From contig NZ_PEGG01000092.1 in assembly GCF_002737765.1 (NCBI RefSeq), forward strand, positions 1-11,844: DNA of 11,844 nt, given 5' to 3'. The stretch is from Caulobacter sp. B11. GTDB taxonomy: Bacteria > Pseudomonadota > Alphaproteobacteria > Caulobacterales > Caulobacteraceae. This document shows positions 7,701-11,844 of the stretch, in pieces. Position 1 is the first letter of the stretch. Each line of letters begins with the position of its first letter. The position numbers and the translations under genes were made by a program. Under the pieces are notes generated by a model. The model was not told where the DNA came from. It did no database searches and worked only from the letters and a program-made list of their open reading frames with translations.

Positions 7701-8430
7701 CCCAGCCACGCAAGATCATCTCCTCGCCGACCTGGTCGGGCATCGAGAGCGAGAAGGTCTGCTACACGGCCGGCTACACCAACGTCCACGAACTGATCCC
7801 GTGGAGGACCCTGACCGGCCGTCAGCAGCTCTATCAGGATCACCTGTGGATGCGGGCGTTCGGCGAGGCGCTCTGCGTCTATCGTCCGCCCATCGATCTG
7901 AAGACCACCCACGTCATGGGCGCCAAGCCCAATGGCGAAAAAGAGATCGTCCTCAACTTCATCACTCCGCACCAGAAGTGGGGCATCCACTCCACCTACA
8001 GCGACAATCTGATGATGTTGACGCTCAACCGCGGGGTCCCGTGGTCTGGGTGTCGGAGGTCGACGCCAAGAAGGCGGGCCTGGTCGACAACGACTGGATC
8101 GAGGTCTTCAACGCCAACGGCGCCCTGACCGCTCGGGTCGTGGTTTCCCAGCGTATCCGTGAAGGCACGACCTTCATGTATCACGCCCAGGAAAAGATCG
8201 TGAACACCCCGGGGTCGCAGATCACCGGCCTGCGCGGCGGCATCCACAACTCCTGCACCCGCACAGTACTCAAGCCGACTCACATGATCGGCGGCTACGC
8301 CCAGCTGGCCTACGGTTTCAACTATTACGGCACCGTTGGCTCCAACCGCGATGAGTTCGTGGTCGTCCGCAAGATGACCAAGATCGACTGGCTCGAAGAA
8401 ACGCTCGTTCAGAAGGATTTCGCCCAATGA
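4703..8430 (+). pseudogene. narG: Respiratory nitrate reductase alpha subunit NarG, frameshifted as written
   Basis: NarG is the catalytic subunit, which reduces nitrate to nitrite at a bis-MGD molybdenum centre on the cytoplasmic face. Residues 1-775 or so are uninterrupted. The FS0 4Fe-4S ligands are H50, C54, C58 and C93 (STHGVNCTGSCSW), and the Mo-ligand aspartate is D222 in YDWYCD. The 3' third needs five corrections: +1 at 7034-7037, -1 near 7223, -1 near 7262, -2 near 7366 and -1 in the G-run 8033-8036. Between and after these, family sequence resumes ([40 protein letters not shown], then FNYYGTVGSNRDEFVVV at the end). The first four indels sum to a multiple of three, so the main frame reopens until a stop at 8128; the last segment ends at 8430. 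Corrected length is about 1243 residues, normal for NarG. The start overlaps the narK2 stop and the end overlaps the narH start (ATGA both times). Sequencing error is more likely than true loss. Confidence 0.93.
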
Positions 8431-9950
8431 AGGTGCGCGCTCAAATCGGCATGGTGCTGAATCTCGACAAGTGTATCGGGTGCCACACCTGCTCGGTCAC
8501 CTGCAAGAACGTGTGGACCAACCGCGAAGGCGTTGAATATGCCTGGTTCAACAACGTCGAGACCAAGCCCGGCATCGGCTTTCCCAAGGATTGGGAAAAC
8601 CAGAAGAAGTGGAACGGCGGCTGGGTCCGCAAGGCCAACGGCAAGATCGAACCCAAGATGGGCGCCAAATGGCGCATCCTGGCCAAGATCTTCGCCAATC
8701 CCGACCTGCCCGAGATCGACGACTACTACGAGCCGTTCGACTTCGACTACGCCCACCTGCAGAACGCTCCGGAGATGAAGAACTTCCCCACCGCGCGGCC
8801 GCGCTCGAAGATCACCGGCCAGCGGATGGAGAAGATCGAATGGGGTCCCAACTGGGAGGAGATCCTGGGCGGCGAGTTCTCCAAGCGCTCGGCCGACGCC
8901 AATTTCGAGGGCGTCGAGAAGGAGATCTACGGCCAGTTCGAAAACACCTTCATGATGTATCTGCCCAGGCTCTGCGAGCACTGCCTCAACCCTACCTGCG
9001 TGGCCGCCTGCCCGTCGGGCGCGATCTACAAGCGCGAGGAGGATGGCATCGTCCTGATTGACCAGGACAAGTGCCGCGGCTGGCGGATGTGTGTCTCGGC
9101 CTGCCCGTACAAGAAGATCTACTACAACTGGGAATCGGGGAAGTCGGAGAAGTGCACCTTCTGCTTCCCGCGCATCGAGGCGGGCCAGCCGACAGTGTGT
9201 TCCGAGACCTGCGTGGGCCGCATCCGCTATCTGGGCGTGCTGCTCTATGACGCCGACCGCATTGAGGCGGCCGCCTCCACGCCCGACGAGAAGGACCTTT
9301 ACCAGGCCCAGCTCGACATCTTCCTGGATCCCAGCGATCCGGCGGTGATCGCCCAGGCGCGCGCCGACGGCGTTCCCGAAGCCTGGCTGGACGCGGCGCG
9401 CAAGAGCCCGGTCTATAAGATGGCCATCGACTGGAAGGTCGCCTTCCCGCTGCACCCCGAATACCGGACCCTGCCGATGGTCTGGTACGTTCCGCCGCTG
9501 TCGCCAATCCAGTCGGCCGCTTCGGCCGGGGCGTTGGAGATGGACGGCGACATGCCCGACGTCGCCTCGCTGCGGATCCCGGTGCGCTATCTGGCCAACC
9601 TGCTGACCGCTGGCAACGAGCCGCCGGTCGTCCAGGCGCTGGAACGGATGCTGGCCATGCGCGGCTTCATGCGCGCCAAGACGGTTGACGGCCGCATCGA
9701 CCATGGCATCGCCGGCAAGGTCGGGCTGACCGCCGCCCAGGTGGAGGACATGTATCGTTACATGGCCATCGCCAACTACGAGGATCGCTTTGTCATTCCG
9801 TCGGCCCACCGCGAGGTCGCCGAGGACGCCTACGACCTGCGCGGCTCCTGCGGTTTCACCTTCGGCAACGGCTGCTCGGGCGGCCGCACCGAGGTGGGTC
9901 TGTTCGGCTCCAACCCGCGCTCGCGCGCCAAGACCCCGATGGAGGCTTAA
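8427..9950 (+). CDS. narH: Respiratory nitrate reductase beta subunit NarH
   Basis: This 507-residue iron-sulfur subunit passes electrons from the NarI haems to NarG on the cytoplasmic face of the membrane. All sixteen cluster positions are present in the usual four groups: C16/C19/C22/C26, C183/C186/C191/C195, C216/W219/C222/C226 and C243/C246/C258/C262. The tryptophan at 219 in CRGWRMCVSACP is the substitution that makes one centre a 3Fe-4S cluster, as in E. coli. Length matches the family (about 510). AAGGA lies nine bases before the ATG, which overlaps the narG stop, so its translation is probably coupled to narG; a true frameshift in narG would therefore be expected to lower NarH as well. 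No lesion is seen in this gene. Confidence 0.97.
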   Translation: MKVRAQIGMVLNLDKCIGCHTCSVTCKNVWTNREGVEYAWFNNVETKPGIGFPKDWENQKKWNGGWVRKANGKIEPKMGAKWRILAKIFANPDLPEIDDYYEPFDFDYAHLQNAPEMKNFPTARPRSKITGQRMEKIEWGPNWEEILGGEFSKRSADANFEGVEKEIYGQFENTFMMYLPRLCEHCLNPTCVAACPSGAIYKREEDGIVLIDQDKCRGWRMCVSACPYKKIYYNWESGKSEKCTFCFPRIEAGQPTVCSETCVGRIRYLGVLLYDADRIEAAASTPDEKDLYQAQLDIFLDPSDPAVIAQARADGVPEAWLDAARKSPVYKMAIDWKVAFPLHPEYRTLPMVWYVPPLSPIQSAASAGALEMDGDMPDVASLRIPVRYLANLLTAGNEPPVVQALERMLAMRGFMRAKTVDGRIDHGIAGKVGLTAAQVEDMYRYMAIANYEDRFVIPSAHREVAEDAYDLRGSCGFTFGNGCSGGRTEVGLFGSNPRSRAKTPMEA

Positions 9951-9954
9951 GGCC

Positions 9955-10674
9955 ATGGCCCGCACCTACAAGGCGCTCGCGCTGCTCCTCACCTATCCCG
10001 ACCCAAAACTGCAAGAGGCGGCGCCCTACGCGCTCGGCGAGATCATCCAAGAAAACCTGCTGACGCCCCCCGTGACCAAGGCTTTGGAACGCTTGGTCTC
10101 GATGCTCGTCAGCGAAGACATCTATGAACTTCAGGAACGCTACACCGACCTCTTCGACCGAACGCGCTCGCTGTCGTTGAACCTCTACGAGCACGTTCAT
10201 GGCGAAAGCCGCGACCGCGGCGAGGCCATGGTCAACCTGCTGGAGCTCTATCGGAGCAAGGGCCTGGACCTGACGACCAGCGAACTGCCCGACTTCCTGC
10301 CGGTGTTCCTGGAATTCCTGTCGATCCTGCCCGACGCCCAGGCCGCTTCGCTATTGGGCGAGGCCACCCATGTCCTGGAAGCCATGGGCGAGCGCCTCAA
10401 GAAGCGCGACAGCGCCTATCGCGCGGTGTTCGGCGCCTTGGCCAGCCTGGCGGCGCAAGCGGCCGATCCGGGCGCCCTGGCGGCCCTGCTCAGCGAGCCT
10501 GACGAGGACCCCAACGATCTGGAGGTTCTCGATAAGGCCTGGGCGGAAACCGCCGTCACCTTTGGCCCTTCCGACGTCGGCTGCCCCAAGGCCGGCGCCC
10601 TGGTCGAGGCCATGCAGGCCGAGCCAGGCCGCACCCCCCGCCGGGCCCGCGCTAGCGCCGCTCAAGGAGCCTGA
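9955..10674 (+). CDS. narJ: Nitrate reductase assembly chaperone NarJ
   Basis: This 239-residue soluble chaperone of the TorD/NarJ family binds apo-NarG, aids Mo-cofactor and FS0 insertion, and releases NarGH to NarI at the membrane; it is not part of the final enzyme. The diagnostic conserved block is LFDRTRSLSL followed by EHVHGESRDRGEAMVNLL (about residues 63-93), then ELPDFLPVFLEFL, which closely follows E. coli NarJ. Length agrees with the usual 230-250. The start was chosen at 9955 because GGAGG (9941-9945, inside the end of narH) is correctly spaced; the frame extends further upstream only as a shadow of narH. The gap to narH is 4 nt and to narI 2 nt. The last 30 residues are Ala/Arg-rich and poorly conserved, as is common. 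Confidence 0.95.
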   Translation: MARTYKALALLLTYPDPKLQEAAPYALGEIIQENLLTPPVTKALERLVSMLVSEDIYELQERYTDLFDRTRSLSLNLYEHVHGESRDRGEAMVNLLELYRSKGLDLTTSELPDFLPVFLEFLSILPDAQAASLLGEATHVLEAMGERLKKRDSAYRAVFGALASLAAQAADPGALAALLSEPDEDPNDLEVLDKAWAETAVTFGPSDVGCPKAGALVEAMQAEPGRTPRRARASAAQGA

Positions 10675-10676
10675 TC

Positions 10677-11456
10677 ATGAGCCTGCTCAATCAAGTCTTG
10701 TTTGGGGTCTACCCCTATATCTGCCTTGCCGTGCTCGTGCTGGGCAGCGTGCTCCGTTTCGACCGCGAACAGTATACTTGGCGCTCAGGTTCGTCGCAGT
10801 TGCTACGCCGCCGCCAACTCGTGCTCGGTTCAGTGCTTTTCCACGTCGGCGTCCTGGTCATTTTCGGTGGCCATTTCGTCGGTCTGCTGACGCCGATCTG
10901 GGTGTTCGACGCCCTCGGCGTCTCGCACGGCGCCAAACAGATCCTCGCCATCACCGCAGGCGGCGTCGCCGGCGTGATGTGCCTGGCGGGAGGCCTGATC
11001 CTGTTGCATCGACGGCTGTTCGATCCGCGGATTCGCAAGACGTCCAGCTTCAGCGACATCGCGATTCTGGTGATCCTGATGATCCAGCTGATGCTGGGCC
11101 TGGCGACCATTCCCCTCTCCATGCAGCATCTGGACGGGCACGAGATGGTCAAGTTCATGACCTGGGCCCAGGGCGTGTTCACCTTCCAGCCGGGGATCGC
11201 CAACGCCGTCGCCGACGTGCACCCGATCTTCAAGCTGCATCTAGCGCTGGGCATGACCATCCTGCTGCTGTTTCCGTTCACGCGCCTGGTCCACATGCTC
11301 TCCGCGCCGATCTGGTATCTCAACCGCCGCGGCTGGCAGCTGGTGCGCACCAAACGAGCCATGCCCATCCAGCCCCAGGCGGCCGCGCCGGTCTATCCCC
11401 AGAAGACCGACGCCGTGTGGCCATCCTCCACATCCGCTTTTAAGACCAGGAGGTAG
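10677..11456 (+). CDS. narI: Respiratory nitrate reductase gamma subunit NarI (cytochrome b)
   Basis: This 259-residue inner-membrane diheme cytochrome b oxidises quinol at the periplasmic side and anchors NarGH. Five transmembrane segments are visible. The four haem-ligand histidines align with E. coli: H56 and H66 (LFHVGVLVIFGGHF) and H188 and H206 (FKLHLALGM, TRLVHMLS). The conserved N-terminal YPYI, QYTWR and the TIPLSMQHLDG loop are also seen. AAGGAG (10664-10669) precedes the ATG, 2 nt after the narJ stop. The protein is about 35 residues longer than E. coli NarI: after QLVRTKRAMP comes a Pro/Ala/Lys-rich cytoplasmic tail of uncertain nature, which might partly reflect a frame error near the end, though no clear alternative frame is seen. 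Confidence 0.95.
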   Translation: MSLLNQVLFGVYPYICLAVLVLGSVLRFDREQYTWRSGSSQLLRRRQLVLGSVLFHVGVLVIFGGHFVGLLTPIWVFDALGVSHGAKQILAITAGGVAGVMCLAGGLILLHRRLFDPRIRKTSSFSDIAILVILMIQLMLGLATIPLSMQHLDGHEMVKFMTWAQGVFTFQPGIANAVADVHPIFKLHLALGMTILLLFPFTRLVHMLSAPIWYLNRRGWQLVRTKRAMPIQPQAAAPVYPQKTDAVWPSSTSAFKTRR

Positions 11457-11459
11457 GTG

Positions 11460-11844
11460 ATGACCGCCACCACAGTCATCGACGGGGTCGAGATCCCAGA
11501 GTTTCTGATTGCCCTGGAGGCGCAGAACCATCCAGCCTGTCGGTGATCGAAGCGCGGCGCGCGGCGGGTAAGGCCTTGGCCGTGCGCGCCCTGCTCCCTG
11601 CATCGCGCCGACGAACTGGGACTTCGGCCAGCCCCCCGAGCACGATGAGGCTGGTCGCGAGGAAACAGCCGAAGAGGCGTTGATCCGCGCGGTTCTCGAC
11701 GAAGAGGTCGACCATCGAAACCCCATCGACCGCGAGCTCTGCCGCCACATCTACGACAGCCAGCGCAGCCGCTTCACCAGTCCCGCCCTGGTCGAAGCCG
11801 CCCATATCCTGATCGCACCGCAGGGCGATGAGGCCTCCCACTGG
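11460..11844 (+). pseudogene. nar-operon peptidylprolyl isomerase (parvulin/NifM-like), 5' part, frameshifted as written
   Basis: This is the N-terminal part of the parvulin-type isomerase commonly placed after narI, thought to help fold or mature the reductase; the catalytic parvulin domain would lie beyond the window. AGGAGG (11448-11453) is six bases before the ATG. The opening VIDGVEIPEFLIALEAQNHP matches these proteins. Three indels then break the frame: -1 near 11532-11533, +1 at the C-run 11595-11597, and +1 at the C-run 11632-11637. Corrected, the reading continues through SVIEARRAAGKALAVRALL, then EEALIRAVLDEEVDH and FTSPALVEAAHILIAPQG to the last base. The segment ALVEAAHILIA is where the parvulin domain normally begins. 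As written it would stop after 23 codons. The sudden loss and resumption of conservation again points to base errors. Confidence 0.8.

Noticed and set aside
8409..9965. Long open frame on the minus strand opposite narH (518 codons)
   Set aside because: Exactly mirrors narH, has shadow-type composition, and no ribosome site or motif supports it.

Overview
The window is a nearly complete respiratory (dissimilatory) nitrate reduction locus from a high-GC proteobacterium. Protein features and GC-rich codon use suggest an alphaproteobacterium, perhaps of the Caulobacterales; that placement is an impression from the sequence, not a search result. The order is 'moaA (+, 5' end outside the window) | 8-bp tandem repeat | Crp/Fnr-family regulator (-) | divergent regulatory region with FNR-type boxes | narK1-narK2-narG-narH-narJ-narI-peptidylprolyl isomerase (+, last gene cut by the window end).

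Region by region: 1-702 is the 3' part of moaA (molybdenum cofactor synthesis), broken by several single-base indels. 703-879 is a gene-free stretch between convergent genes; it holds nine perfect copies of an 8-bp unit and a GC hairpin. 880-1647 (-) encodes a cysteine-cluster-free FNR relative of the NarR/Dnr kind. 1648-1917 is the shared control region with two perfect TTGAT-N4-ATCAA palindromes and two weaker related sites. 1918-11844 is one tightly packed operon, with intergenic gaps of 14 nt or less and two ATGA stop/start overlaps.

How the genes work together: NarK1 and NarK2 bring nitrate in and export nitrite. NarGHI is the membrane-bound, quinol-oxidising molybdenum nitrate reductase facing the cytoplasm, and NarJ is its assembly chaperone. 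The terminal parvulin-like protein is the isomerase often found at the end of nar operons, and MoaA contributes to the Mo-cofactor needed by NarG. The divergent regulator probably senses the low-oxygen/NO/nitrate state and switches the operon on through the FNR boxes.

The main oddity is sequence integrity. moaA, the 3' third of narG and the isomerase gene carry at least eleven small indels, mostly in G/C runs, while narK1, narK2, narH, narJ, narI and the regulator are clean. Protein conservation resumes immediately after each indel, so local sequencing or assembly error (or very recent decay) is more likely than old pseudogenes. I found no novel multi-gene system. The most interesting unexplained element is the 8-bp repeat array, followed by the arrangement of FNR boxes.
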